Shown one piece after another: positions 19,800 through 27,490 of a stretch of DNA of 64,000 nucleotides. Every line of letters starts with the position of its first letter. Position 1 is the first letter of the stretch. The notes beneath the pieces were generated by a model. That model was given only the letters and a program-made list of their open reading frames with translations, was not told the DNA's origin and ran no database searches. Source of the stretch: Streptomyces sp. MST-110588 (GTDB lineage Bacteria > Actinomycetota > Actinomycetes > Streptomycetales > Streptomycetaceae); the NCBI RefSeq assembly GCF_022695595.1, contig NZ_CP074380.1, positions 3,422,001 to 3,486,000 of the forward strand, read 5' to 3'. Position numbers and translations under genes: made by a program.

Positions 19800-21035
19800 T
19801 CAGCCCTGCCGGATCACCAGTCTGCCACCCTGGCGTCGCACGCCCACCCGCCCGGGCAGGTTGATGGCTCCCTGGCCCCGCCAGGACGTGATCAGCCGGT
19901 CCACTTCTTCGATGTGGCGGGCGAAGAGCGAACCGGCCGGCGCACCGGCGTTGACCACGGCCCGGCGCAGCACCCGCCGGCGGACCGCCGCGGGCAGCGC
20001 GTACAGGGCGGCGACGTCCAGGCCGCCCATGTCGTCCAGGACGCCGCGTTCGGCCTCGGCGGCCCAGGAGTCCAGCGCGTCCGCGTCGTCCCGGGAGAGC
20101 TGTGCCGTACGGGCCAGGGCCTCCACGACGCCCTTGCCCAGTGCCTTCTCCAGCGCCGGCAGGCCTTCGTGCCGCAGCCGGGAGCGGGTGTAGACGGGAT
20201 CGGCGTTGTGGGGGTCGTCCCATACGGGCAGCGCCTGGATCAGGCACGCCTTACGGGCGGTCTGGCGGTCCAGCTCCAGGAAGGGGCGGCGGTAGCGGCC
20301 GTTGTCGCCGGTGACCGCGGCCATGCCGGACAGCGAGCGGGTGCCGGATCCCCTGGCCAGACCCAGCAGCACCGTTTCCGCCTGATCGTCACGGGTGTGG
20401 CCCAGGAGGATCGCGGCGGCCCCGTACCGCTCGGCGGCGGCGTCCAGTGCGGCGTAGCGGGCCGTACGGGCGGCGGCCTCGGGCCCGCCGGTCTTGCCCA
20501 CGGTGACCGTCACCGCGTCGACCGGGTCGAGTTCCAGCGCGCGCAGCCGCTGGGCGACCTCGGCGGCACGGACGTCGGAGCCGTCCTGGAGGCCGTGGTC
20601 GACGGTGATCCCGCCGGCCCGCAGGCCCAGCCTGGGGGCCTCGAAGGCCAGGGCCGACGCCAGCGCCATGGAGTCGGCGCCGCCGGAGCAGGCGACGAGG
20701 ACGAGGGGCGGCTCCTGCGGGGCGGCGGGCCGCGCGGAGCCGGGAAGGGAACCGGAAGCGGACAGCGGACCGGAGGCGGAAAGGGAACCGGAAGGTCTGG
20801 CGGGCCGGGACGGGCGCAGGCGCTGGAGCCGGCCGGCGGCGGGCCGGCCGCCCCCCGGGCGGCCGGGGACCGGGGCCCGCCCGGCGGCGACCTGATCCGC
20901 CAGGTGCTGATCGGCCGGGCGCTGATCGGCCGGGATCCGGTCGGGGTGGGGCTCGGTCAGTGCGTCATGGAGTACGTCGTGCAGTACGCGGCGGACCGCC
21001 AGGCGTATCGCGGCGACCGCTGGATGGGGACCCAT
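19800..21035 (-). CDS. tilS: tRNA(Ile)-lysidine synthetase
   Basis: About 411 aa. Modifies the C34 wobble base of tRNA-Ile(CAU) to lysidine, which is essential for AUA decoding. The N-type ATP pyrophosphatase P-loop SGGADS is visible in [15 protein letters not shown], followed by [15 protein letters not shown] and [21 protein letters not shown]. Between residues about 35 and 100 there is a linker with Gly/Ser/Ala repeats longer than in most homologues. ATG 21035 ([14 protein letters not shown]) fits the family; the frame is open to 21083. Confidence 0.93.
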   Translation of the reverse strand: MGPHPAVAAIRLAVRRVLHDVLHDALTEPHPDRIPADQRPADQHLADQVAAGRAPVPGRPGGGRPAAGRLQRLRPSRPARPSGSLSASGPLSASGSLPGSARPAAPQEPPLVLVACSGGADSMALASALAFEAPRLGLRAGGITVDHGLQDGSDVRAAEVAQRLRALELDPVDAVTVTVGKTGGPEAAARTARYAALDAAAERYGAAAILLGHTRDDQAETVLLGLARGSGTRSLSGMAAVTGDNGRYRRPFLELDRQTARKACLIQALPVWDDPHNADPVYTRSRLRHEGLPALEKALGKGVVEALARTAQLSRDDADALDSWAAEAERGVLDDMGGLDVAALYALPAAVRRRVLRRAVVNAGAPAGSLFARHIEEVDRLITSWRGQGAINLPGRVGVRRQGGRLVIRQG

Positions 21036-21244
21036 GTCCGTTTCCAATCGTTCAGCAGGGGTGCCTCGGGCCGTACACGGCAATGCAATCCCGTCACACA
21101 GTCCGTTACACAGAGTGTCTAGATGGTGACAGAGACGAGCGGATACCCGAGCATTGCACGCCTATCCCTTGCTCACGGTCCCTCAGAAGAGTGATTGAGG
21201 GGGCGTTCTTCTGCCGCTTGGCGCGCCCCGCTCACCACTGTGGC

Positions 21245-22453
21245 CTACGGTGCTCCTTCGGACTTGCGGTGCACCCGCGCGACCCAGTCCGCCGGTTTGG
21301 CGATCTCTTGTTTCGTCGGGAGGGTGTTGGGCGAGGTCCAGACCCGGTTGAAACCGTCCATCCCCACCTCATCCACCACAGCCCGTACAAAACGCTCGCC
21401 GTCACGGTACTGACGCAGCTTGGCGTCAAGGCCCAGCAGCTTGCGCAACGCCTGGTCCAGACGGCCCGCCCCACTGGCGCGCCGCTTCTGGAACTTCTCG
21501 CGGATCTCGGCGACGGACGGCACCACCGCCGGGCCGACCCCGTCCATCACATAATCCGCGTGCCCCTCCAGGAGCGACATCACGGCGGTGAGCCGCGCGA
21601 GGATCTCGCGCTGGGCGGGAGTCTGTACGAGGTCCACGAAGCTCCGCCCGCCGCTCTCGCCCTCCCCCTCGCCCTCGGTCTCGCTCCGGCCGCCGGCCAG
21701 GGACTGCACGGCCTCACGCAGCCGCCCCAGCAGCGTCCCCGGATCGATGTCCGTCTCGCCCAGGAAGGACTGGATCTCGCCCTCGATGTGGTCCCGCAGC
21801 CAGGGCACGGCGGTGAACTGCGTACGGTGGGTCTCCTCGTGCAGGCACACCCACAGCCGGAAGTCGTGCGGGTCCACCTCCAGCTCCCGCTCCACGTGGA
21901 CGATGTTCGGCGCCACGAGCAGCAGCCGGCCGCCCTGCGCCGCGGCCGGCAGGTCACGGGAGGCCGGCGCGAAGGTCTCGTACTGGCCGAGCACCCGGGA
22001 GGCCAGGAACGACAGCAGCATGCCGAGCTCCACGCCCGTCACCTTGCCGCCGACGGTCCCCAGGACGCCGCCGCCCGGCATGGAGGAGCGGCGCTCCTCC
22101 ATCTTCTCCAGCAACGGCTTGAGCACCGCGCGGAAACCGGCGACGTTGGCCTTGATCCAGCCCGCCCGGTCCACGACCAGAACGGGGGTGTCCTGAAGCC
22201 CGGCCCCCTCCGGGCCGGCACTCTCCGGGCCGGCGCCCTCCGCTCCGGCGCCCTCCGCTCCGGGCACACCGGGCTCCGACATGCGCGTGAACGCGCGTAC
22301 GTGCTCCTCGGAGGACTTGGCGTGCCGCCGCAGTTCGGCGACGATCGCCCGTGCCTCGTCCCGGCTCACCTCTGGTCCCGGCCTCACGAACCGGGTCGCG
22401 GTCGCTACCGCGAGGTTCCAGTCGACCATCTCCGCACCACCGATGCTCGTCAT
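21245..22453 (-). CDS. zinc-dependent metalloprotease, DUF2342/F420-associated family
   Basis: A 402-aa predicted metallohydrolase of the actinobacterial DUF2342 family (annotated in many genomes as coenzyme F420 biosynthesis-associated). The metal site is HEETH in WVCLHEETHRTQF, with a later LLEGHADYVMDGVGP segment that may provide further ligands. The N-terminal domain (MVDWNLAVATATRFVRPGP) and residues about 60-90, a Gly/Ala/Glu-rich repeat, precede it. ATG 22453 is chosen because everything upstream in frame is repetitive DNA of the tandem array. It lies downstream of dacB in the same orientation but is now separated from it by the array and the mobile cassette. Confidence 0.88.
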   Translation of the reverse strand: MTSIGGAEMVDWNLAVATATRFVRPGPEVSRDEARAIVAELRRHAKSSEEHVRAFTRMSEPGVPGAEGAGAEGAGPESAGPEGAGLQDTPVLVVDRAGWIKANVAGFRAVLKPLLEKMEERRSSMPGGGVLGTVGGKVTGVELGMLLSFLASRVLGQYETFAPASRDLPAAAQGGRLLLVAPNIVHVERELEVDPHDFRLWVCLHEETHRTQFTAVPWLRDHIEGEIQSFLGETDIDPGTLLGRLREAVQSLAGGRSETEGEGEGESGGRSFVDLVQTPAQREILARLTAVMSLLEGHADYVMDGVGPAVVPSVAEIREKFQKRRASGAGRLDQALRKLLGLDAKLRQYRDGERFVRAVVDEVGMDGFNRVWTSPNTLPTKQEIAKPADWVARVHRKSEGAP

Positions 22454-22833
22454 GGGTTTCACCGTACGTTGCCGTGTCGCGAGCTGGTAGCCGGTCGCCC
22501 GTCCGCTGCCCGTTCGCTGCGCTTTGCCGGGGCCGGTTTGAACGGGTGGCCGTCCGCGGCCGGGTGCGGGTTCGTTGCGCCTGCGGCGGGCTGTTGCCGC
22601 TGCGCGGGGCTTTCGGGTGCGGGGGCAGACCTGCGCGGCAAGCCACTCCGGTCTGTCCCCTCCCGTGGGTGGGGGTGAGGGGGTGGGTCGGTGGGGTGTT
22701 CTCGTGCGTTGCCCGGTGCCGGTTCGCTGCGCTTGGCCGGGGCCGGGTCGTCGGGATCCGTCCGTGGCCGGGTGCGGGTTTGTTGCGCCTGCGGCGGGCG
22801 GTGCCGCTGCGCGGGGCTTTCGGGTGCGGGGGC

Positions 22834-22929
22834 TGGCTCTGTTCACGAGTTGCGACAGCACCTGAACGCGAGTTTGGGAGGCACCCGCATCATCAGGGCA
22901 TATCGAACTGTTCATGAGATTCGACAGCA
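22834..22929 (+). repeat. left end with two 20-bp end motifs
   Basis: Outer motif GTTCACGAGTTGCGACAGCA at 22841-22860 and inner motif GTTCATGAGATTCGACAGCA at 22910-22929, both pointing inward. These resemble paired transposase-binding sites. Confidence 0.7.
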
Positions 22930-23130
22930 CCCGTTCGCGGCGAAGGGCCTCGCTCGGACCCAATGAGGCAGGCCGACCACCGGGGATTCCCGTCGCCGAA
23001 GGCCCCGTGGGCACCAGTTGCGCACCCCAGTTCCTGATCTGTGGTCAGCCGCAGACGCCAGCCGTAATCGGCTTCCGTTGCGCGGGAAGCGAATGAGCTG
23101 CTGGTGCCCAAGGAGATGTTCGACGGTTCG

Positions 23131-23937
23131 TCAGAGGGTGGGGAGGATGCCTCCGTCGACCGAAATGGTGATGCCGGTGAGGTAGGAGGCGCGTGGGGAA
23201 GCGAGGAAGGCGATCAGCTCTGCGGCTTCTTCGGGCTGTCCGGGGCGGCCGAGCGGGGCGGCGAGGCGCTGGTGGAACTCCTTGCGGATGGTGTCCAGGT
23301 CGCGGCCGGTGCGTTCTGCCGCCTGCCGCAGGCTTGCTTCGACGGCGTCGGTCTCGATGACTCCAGGCATGACCGCGGTGACGCGCACGCCGTGCGGGCC
23401 GCAGGCGGTCGCGAGGCTCTTGCTGTAGGCGTTGAGGGCGGCTTTGGCGGCGGCGTACGGGGCGCCGTTGGGCTGGGGGTAACGGGCGGCGTTCGATGAC
23501 ACGTGGACGACTGCCCCGTGGCCCTGTGCCGTCATGTGCGGGACGAGGAGGCGGTCTAGGCGGACGACGGACAGCAGGTTGGCTTCGATGTTGGCCTGCC
23601 AGTCCTCGTCGGTCGCAGTGAGGACGCCGTCGGGTACCTGGGTGTTGCGTCCGGCGTTGTCGACGAGCACGTCGATGCCGCCCAGAAGGTCGAGCGCAGC
23701 GGCTGCAGCCTGCTCGACCCCGCCGGGGGAGCTCAGATCGGCGGTCACCACTTGTGCTCCGGTGGGGACTTCGGCTCGATTGCGGGCGACGGCGACCACG
23801 TGCGCGCCGGCCGTGACCAGACGGCGCACCGTGGCGGCGCCGATGCCGCGGGTTCCTCCGGTGACGACGGCGCGTGTTCCGTGCAGGCCCAGATCCGCAC
23901 TCGGATCGGGGAGCAGGGTCGGACGGGTGGGCGACAT
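23131..23937 (-). CDS. SDR-family oxidoreductase
   Basis: A 268-aa classical short-chain dehydrogenase. NAD(P) site TGGTRGIG, then DVLVDNAGRN, catalytic Ser in VHVSSNAA, YxxxK as YAAAKAALNAYSKSLA, and the C-terminal SYLTGITISVDGG. It is carried inside the inverted-repeat cassette and divergent from a MarR gene that probably controls it. The substrate is unknown. Its coding region is less GC-rich in wobble positions than neighbouring core genes, consistent with a foreign origin, though I have not measured this. Confidence 0.9.
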   Translation of the reverse strand: MSPTRPTLLPDPSADLGLHGTRAVVTGGTRGIGAATVRRLVTAGAHVVAVARNRAEVPTGAQVVTADLSSPGGVEQAAAAALDLLGGIDVLVDNAGRNTQVPDGVLTATDEDWQANIEANLLSVVRLDRLLVPHMTAQGHGAVVHVSSNAARYPQPNGAPYAAAKAALNAYSKSLATACGPHGVRVTAVMPGVIETDAVEASLRQAAERTGRDLDTIRKEFHQRLAAPLGRPGQPEEAAELIAFLASPRASYLTGITISVDGGILPTL

Positions 23938-24052
23938 GGCGCTCCTCGGGTGAAGGGGGCGGCGCGGAGGCAGAAATACCTGCAGTGCCTTAATCGTTCA
24001 CATGCATAACTCATTCAAGAACCTACACGATCACGTGAGATAAAGTGAGCGG
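23938..24052. promoter_or_regulatory. divergent SDR/marR promoter region
   Basis: A 115-bp AT-enriched gap. On the minus strand TTGAAT and GATTAA are separated by 17 bp and could be -35/-10 elements for the SDR gene. TCACGTGA (about 24031-24038) is a perfect palindrome and GTTC/GAAC flank ATGCAT near 23996-24022; either could be a MarR site. Confidence 0.4.
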
Positions 24053-24565
24053 GTGACCTCGGCTACCTCCACCGCCTCCGGCTCGGCGCTGATCGACGAG
24101 CACCGCAACAGCCCCGGCCTCATGCTCGCGCTTCTTGGGCACGAGGCCATGCGTCGTCTGAGGGATGCGCACACCGCCAATGGCCTCACGCCGCGGCAGT
24201 TCCATATCCTCGGGCTGCTCCACGATCACGGTCCGTTGGCGCAGACCGACCTGGCCGCCGAGACAGATACCGCGGCCAGCGTGCTCGTCACGCAGCTCAA
24301 TCCTCTGGAGGCCGAGGGACTGGTGACGCGCACGCGTGACCCTCGCGATCGGCGCCGCCACCTAGTCGTGCCGACGGAGGCGGGACAGCAGCGGCTGCAA
24401 GACGCGGCAGCCGCGCAGCGGGAGGTGGAAGACGGCCTCTTCCGCTCGCTGACCGACACTCAGCGCTCGCAGCTGACACAACTCCTCATCCTGGTGCGCG
24501 ACGATCTGACCGACGGCAACGAGCACTGCGGCACCCCGACCTCTCTCGACAGGAAGACGTCGTAA
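24053..24565 (+). CDS. MarR-family transcriptional regulator
   Basis: A 170-aa winged-helix regulator from GTG 24053. NGLTPRQFHILGLLHDHGPL, DLAAETDTAASVLVTQLNPL and the wing VTRTRDPRDRRRHLVVPTEAG are the usual MarR DNA-binding features. It is divergent from the SDR gene within the same cassette, the typical layout of a ligand-responsive repressor and its target. The region after it (24566-24767) shows no recognisable gene before the right end of the element. Confidence 0.88.
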   Translation: MTSATSTASGSALIDEHRNSPGLMLALLGHEAMRRLRDAHTANGLTPRQFHILGLLHDHGPLAQTDLAAETDTAASVLVTQLNPLEAEGLVTRTRDPRDRRRHLVVPTEAGQQRLQDAAAAQREVEDGLFRSLTDTQRSQLTQLLILVRDDLTDGNEHCGTPTSLDRKTS

Positions 24566-24767
24566 AGCCGTGAGTGGGGCGGGCCAGGAGCCCGAAGTGT
24601 TTTCGGGCCCGGCCGACGACGGACCCCTTGGTTGCTCGATACGGCCAGGCAAGTCGGCGACCACGAGGCCCTCGTCGCGATCGGCGGCTCACCCACACGA
24701 ACAGCGCGGGGCACGGCAAACGCCCCCCGGCTCGCCCCTGCGGCTACCGACGAGGAGCCGATGTGGG

Positions 24768-24859
24768 TGCTGTCGCTTCTCGTGAACATCGAACACGGCC
24801 CTGCCGGAGCGCTGCCCGAAGTCACGTACATGCGCTGTCGGAACTCGTGAACAGAGCCA
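24768..24859 (-). repeat. right end with two 20-bp end motifs
   Basis: Inverse of the left end. The inner motif TGCTGTCGCTTCTCGTGAAC is at 24768-24787 and the outer one GCTGTCGGAACTCGTGAAC at 24834-24852; CAGAGCCA completes the end at 24859. The spacing between motifs (about 65 bp) matches the left end (69 bp). Confidence 0.7.
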
Positions 24860-25110
24860 GGGGGCAGACCTGCGCGGCAAGCCACTCCGGTCTGTCCCCT
24901 CCCGTGGGTGGGGGGTGAGGGGGTGGGTCGGTGGGGTGTTCTCGTGCGTTGCCCGGTGCCGGTTCGCTGCGCTTGGCCGGGGTCAGGTGCGCCGGGGTCC
25001 GTCCGTGGCCGGGTGCGGGTTTGTTGGGCCTGCGGCGGGCTGGGGGGCTGCGCGTTGGGGGGTCGTCCGTGGCCGGGTGCGGCACCGGCGGGCCGGGGTG
25101 GGGCTTGGGG

Positions 25111-26721
25111 TCAGTGGCAGGTGCAGGTGGTGAGGGTGGTGGCCAGGTGGTCGAGGGTGGATTGGGCGGTGGGGCCGTCGGGGGCGGCGGTGGACATGAA
25201 GGCGAAGGCCAGGAGGCGGCCGTTGGTGTCGACGACGGTGCCGGCGAGGGTGTTGACGCCGGTCAGGGTGCCGGTCTTGGCGCGTACGGCACCGGCGCCG
25301 GAGGCGCGGTCGGTGTAGCGGTCGCGCAGGGTGCCGGTGAAGGAGGCCACCGGGAGGCCGGTGAGGATCGGGCGCAGTTCGGGGTGGTCGGGGGCGGCGG
25401 CGAGCACCAGGATGCGGGAGAGCAGACGGGCGGTGACGCGGTCGTCGCGGTCCAGTCCGCTGCCGTCCTCGAAGACGGCGCCGGTCAGGGGCAGCCCCAG
25501 GGTGGTCAGGGTTTTGCGTACGGCCTTGTGGGCGCCCTCAAAGCTCGCCGGTTCGCCCGTGCCGAGGGCGGTCAGGCGGGCCAGGCTCTCGGCGATGTCG
25601 TTGTCGCTGTTGGTCAGCATCCGCTCGACCATGGAGGCGACGGGCAGGGAGCGGACGGCGGCCAGGCGGGTGGGGCCGGTGGGGGCCTTGGCGGCTGCCG
25701 GGGCCTCGGTGATCTTTATGCCGCGGTCGCGCAGCAGGCCGGCGAAGGTCTGGGCGGCGGTGGCGGCCGGGTCGGCGGTGCGGGGGGCGGGGCCGTGGTC
25801 GGTGGCGTCCAAGCGGCCCTCGTCGGCCATCAGGGGGCTGATGGTGGCGATGTTCTCGTTGGGGCCGATGGGGTGCTGCAAGGGGCCGGAGAAGGCCGTG
25901 GCGTCGTAGGCCAGCCGCACTTCGGCGGTGCCGCGCTGCTTGAGCGTACGGGCCGTGTCGTCGGCCAGGGTGCGGAGGCTGGCGGGCTGGTCCGGGGACG
26001 GGTCGGGGGCGGATTCGTCCGGGTTTGCCTGAGAGGCGCGGGCGGTGAGGGTGGGGTCGCCGCCGCCTACCAGCACGATCTCGGGCGGGCCGGACCTCCG
26101 GGCGCCTTCGACGACCCTGGTTTCGACGCGGTGGTCGGGCCCCAGCGCCGAGAGGGCCGCGGCGGCGGTGGCGAGCTTGACCGTGGAGGCGGGGGTGGCG
26201 GCCCGGTCCGGCCGGCTGCCGAAGAGTTCGCGGCCGGTGGCGACGTCCACGACGGAGGCGGTGCGCAGGGTGCCGAGGGAGGGGTCGTCCAGGAGCGGGG
26301 TCAGGGCGTCGGCGAGGGCCTGCGGGGCGGGCGGGGTGACGCCATGGGCGTTCCCGTCTCGTACGGGGCCGCCGAGGGGCGCCAGGACGGGTGCCGCGCT
26401 CAGGACGGGGCCGGCGTGATGCTCGCCACCCGTACGGCCTTGGGCGGCGGCGCGCGACCGCTCGGCCGTACGCTGTCCGGAGTCCCACGGCCCGGCCGTC
26501 GCCACCGCACCGGCCGCGACCGCCAGGCCCACGACGGTGGAACCCGCCGTCAGCCGCCAGGTCTGCCGCCGCTGCTTGGGCGCGGACCGCCACACGGACC
26601 GCGCGGAGCCCGTCACTTTCCGTGCCGAGCTCACCGCGTACCGTGCCGAACGGCGTACCGTACGCTGCGCCGACTGTCCCGCGGACCGCCATCTGACCTG
26701 CCACGACCTGGTCTCCGGCAC
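25111..26721 (-). CDS. dacB: D-Ala-D-Ala carboxypeptidase/endopeptidase (PBP4, S13)
   Basis: About 536 aa. Hydrolyses D-Ala-D-Ala and cross-bridges in peptidoglycan. Membrane segment (about residues 60-78) near the N-terminus; SxxK box STVKLATAA, SxN box as SDND in [16 protein letters not shown], and [13 protein letters not shown] are all present, separated by the long insert typical of class C PBPs. GTG 26721 ([11 protein letters not shown]) is preceded by AAGGGGC at good spacing; an upstream in-frame ATG at 26766 is possible. It is divergent from ppa. Confidence 0.92.
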   Translation of the reverse strand: MPETRSWQVRWRSAGQSAQRTVRRSARYAVSSARKVTGSARSVWRSAPKQRRQTWRLTAGSTVVGLAVAAGAVATAGPWDSGQRTAERSRAAAQGRTGGEHHAGPVLSAAPVLAPLGGPVRDGNAHGVTPPAPQALADALTPLLDDPSLGTLRTASVVDVATGRELFGSRPDRAATPASTVKLATAAAALSALGPDHRVETRVVEGARRSGPPEIVLVGGGDPTLTARASQANPDESAPDPSPDQPASLRTLADDTARTLKQRGTAEVRLAYDATAFSGPLQHPIGPNENIATISPLMADEGRLDATDHGPAPRTADPAATAAQTFAGLLRDRGIKITEAPAAAKAPTGPTRLAAVRSLPVASMVERMLTNSDNDIAESLARLTALGTGEPASFEGAHKAVRKTLTTLGLPLTGAVFEDGSGLDRDDRVTARLLSRILVLAAAPDHPELRPILTGLPVASFTGTLRDRYTDRASGAGAVRAKTGTLTGVNTLAGTVVDTNGRLLAFAFMSTAAPDGPTAQSTLDHLATTLTTCTCH

Positions 26722-26807
26722 CTCGGACCAGCCCCTTTCGCCACCACACACCTGCGTGGGGGACACTTAATCACCAGACGTATGTGTTGATCATGGAGGA
26801 GCCACCC

Positions 26808-27305
26808 GTGGAGTTCGACGTCACCATCGAGATCCCGAAGGGTTCGCGGAACAAGTACGAGGTGGACCACGAGACCGGTCGGATCCGCCTGGACCGTCGA
26901 CTCTTCACCTCGACCAGCTACCCGGCCGACTACGGCTTCGTCGAGAACACCCTCGGCGAGGACGGCGACCCGCTGGACGCACTGGTCATCCTTGACGAGC
27001 CCACCTTCCCCGGTTGCCTGATCAAGTGCCGCGCCATCGGCATGTTCCGGATGACCGACGAGGCCGGCGGCGACGACAAGCTGCTGTGCGTGCCCGCGTC
27101 CGACCCGCGCGTGGAGCACCTGCGCGACATCCACCACGTGTCGGAGTTCGACCGCCTGGAGATCCAGCACTTCTTCGAGGTCTACAAGGACCTGGAGCCG
27201 GGCAAGTCCGTCGAGGGTGCGAACTGGGTCGGCCGCGCCGAGGCCGAGGCCGAGATCGAGGCGTCCTTCAAGCGCCTGGAGGCGCAGGGCGGCGCTCACC
27301 ACTGA
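26808..27305 (+). CDS. ppa: inorganic pyrophosphatase
   Basis: A 165-aa soluble family I pyrophosphatase that removes PPi from biosynthetic reactions. The active site DGDPLDALV ([16 protein letters not shown]) and [13 protein letters not shown] are canonical, as is the length. GTG 26808 has GGAGGAG six bases upstream (26795-26801), so it is preferred over the in-frame upstream ATGs. It is divergent from dacB. Confidence 0.97.
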   Translation: MEFDVTIEIPKGSRNKYEVDHETGRIRLDRRLFTSTSYPADYGFVENTLGEDGDPLDALVILDEPTFPGCLIKCRAIGMFRMTDEAGGDDKLLCVPASDPRVEHLRDIHHVSEFDRLEIQHFFEVYKDLEPGKSVEGANWVGRAEAEAEIEASFKRLEAQGGAHH

Positions 27306-27427
27306 GCCGAGCGTGCGGGCCCGGCGCGGACAGCCGGTTCCTGGATGTGGCCGGCACATGCGGGGTCCACGTACGGCATTCCGTATGCGGATTTCCGGGT
27401 GCGAACGGGCCTGCGGCGGTTTGACGA

Positions 27428-27459
27428 CGGGCGGCGTCCCCTTCGGGGGGCGCCGCCCG
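27428..27459. terminator. stem-loop terminator with TTCG loop
   Basis: CGGGCGGCGTCCC pairs with GGGGCGCCGCCCG around a TTCG tetraloop, 120 bp after ppa and just before the convergent exporter gene stop. There is no long T-run; it may act for both genes. Confidence 0.7.
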
Positions 27460-27490
27460 TTCGTGTTCCGCGCAGGGGCCGCGGGAGGGG

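Larger units (their letters stand above)
22834..24859. mobile_element. ITR-bounded SDR/MarR cassette with 6-bp target duplication
   Basis: The outer ends read TGGCTCTGTTCACGAGTT and its reverse complement, then a matching CGACAGC after one mismatch; similarity continues for about 48 bp. GGGGGC occurs directly outside both ends (22828-22833 and 24860-24865) and once in the uninterrupted repeat unit (22621-22626), as expected for a 6-bp duplication on insertion. Removing the insert restores the 210-bp repeat period. The cargo is an SDR gene and a divergent MarR gene. No transposase, recombinase or reverse transcriptase is visible, so it would need a helper enzyme or be an immobilised remnant. 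Confidence 0.7.
22513..25090. repeat. 210-bp tandem repeat array, interrupted
   Basis: Units begin with TTCGCTGCGCTT at 22513, 22723 and 24963. Unit 1 is 210 bp. Unit 2 is split at its GGGGGC by a 2,026-bp insertion; after removing the insert and one copy of GGGGGC it is 208 bp. Unit 3 is partial and diverged and ends near dacB. Each unit contains the same landmarks: a GTGGCCGGGTGCGGG-like segment, CTGCGCGGGGCTTTCGGGTG, GGGGGCAGACCTGCG and GTTGCCCGGTGCCGG. No gene is supported within it. Confidence 0.85.

Noticed and set aside
22893..23111. Possible transposase fragment at the left end of the cassette
   Set aside because: The minus-strand translation has no DDE, Tyr or Ser recombinase motif.
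24632..24850. Small plus-strand frame (72 codons) inside the right part of the mobile cassette
   Set aside because: No ribosome binding site and no recognisable motif, and it runs through the right-end repeat.
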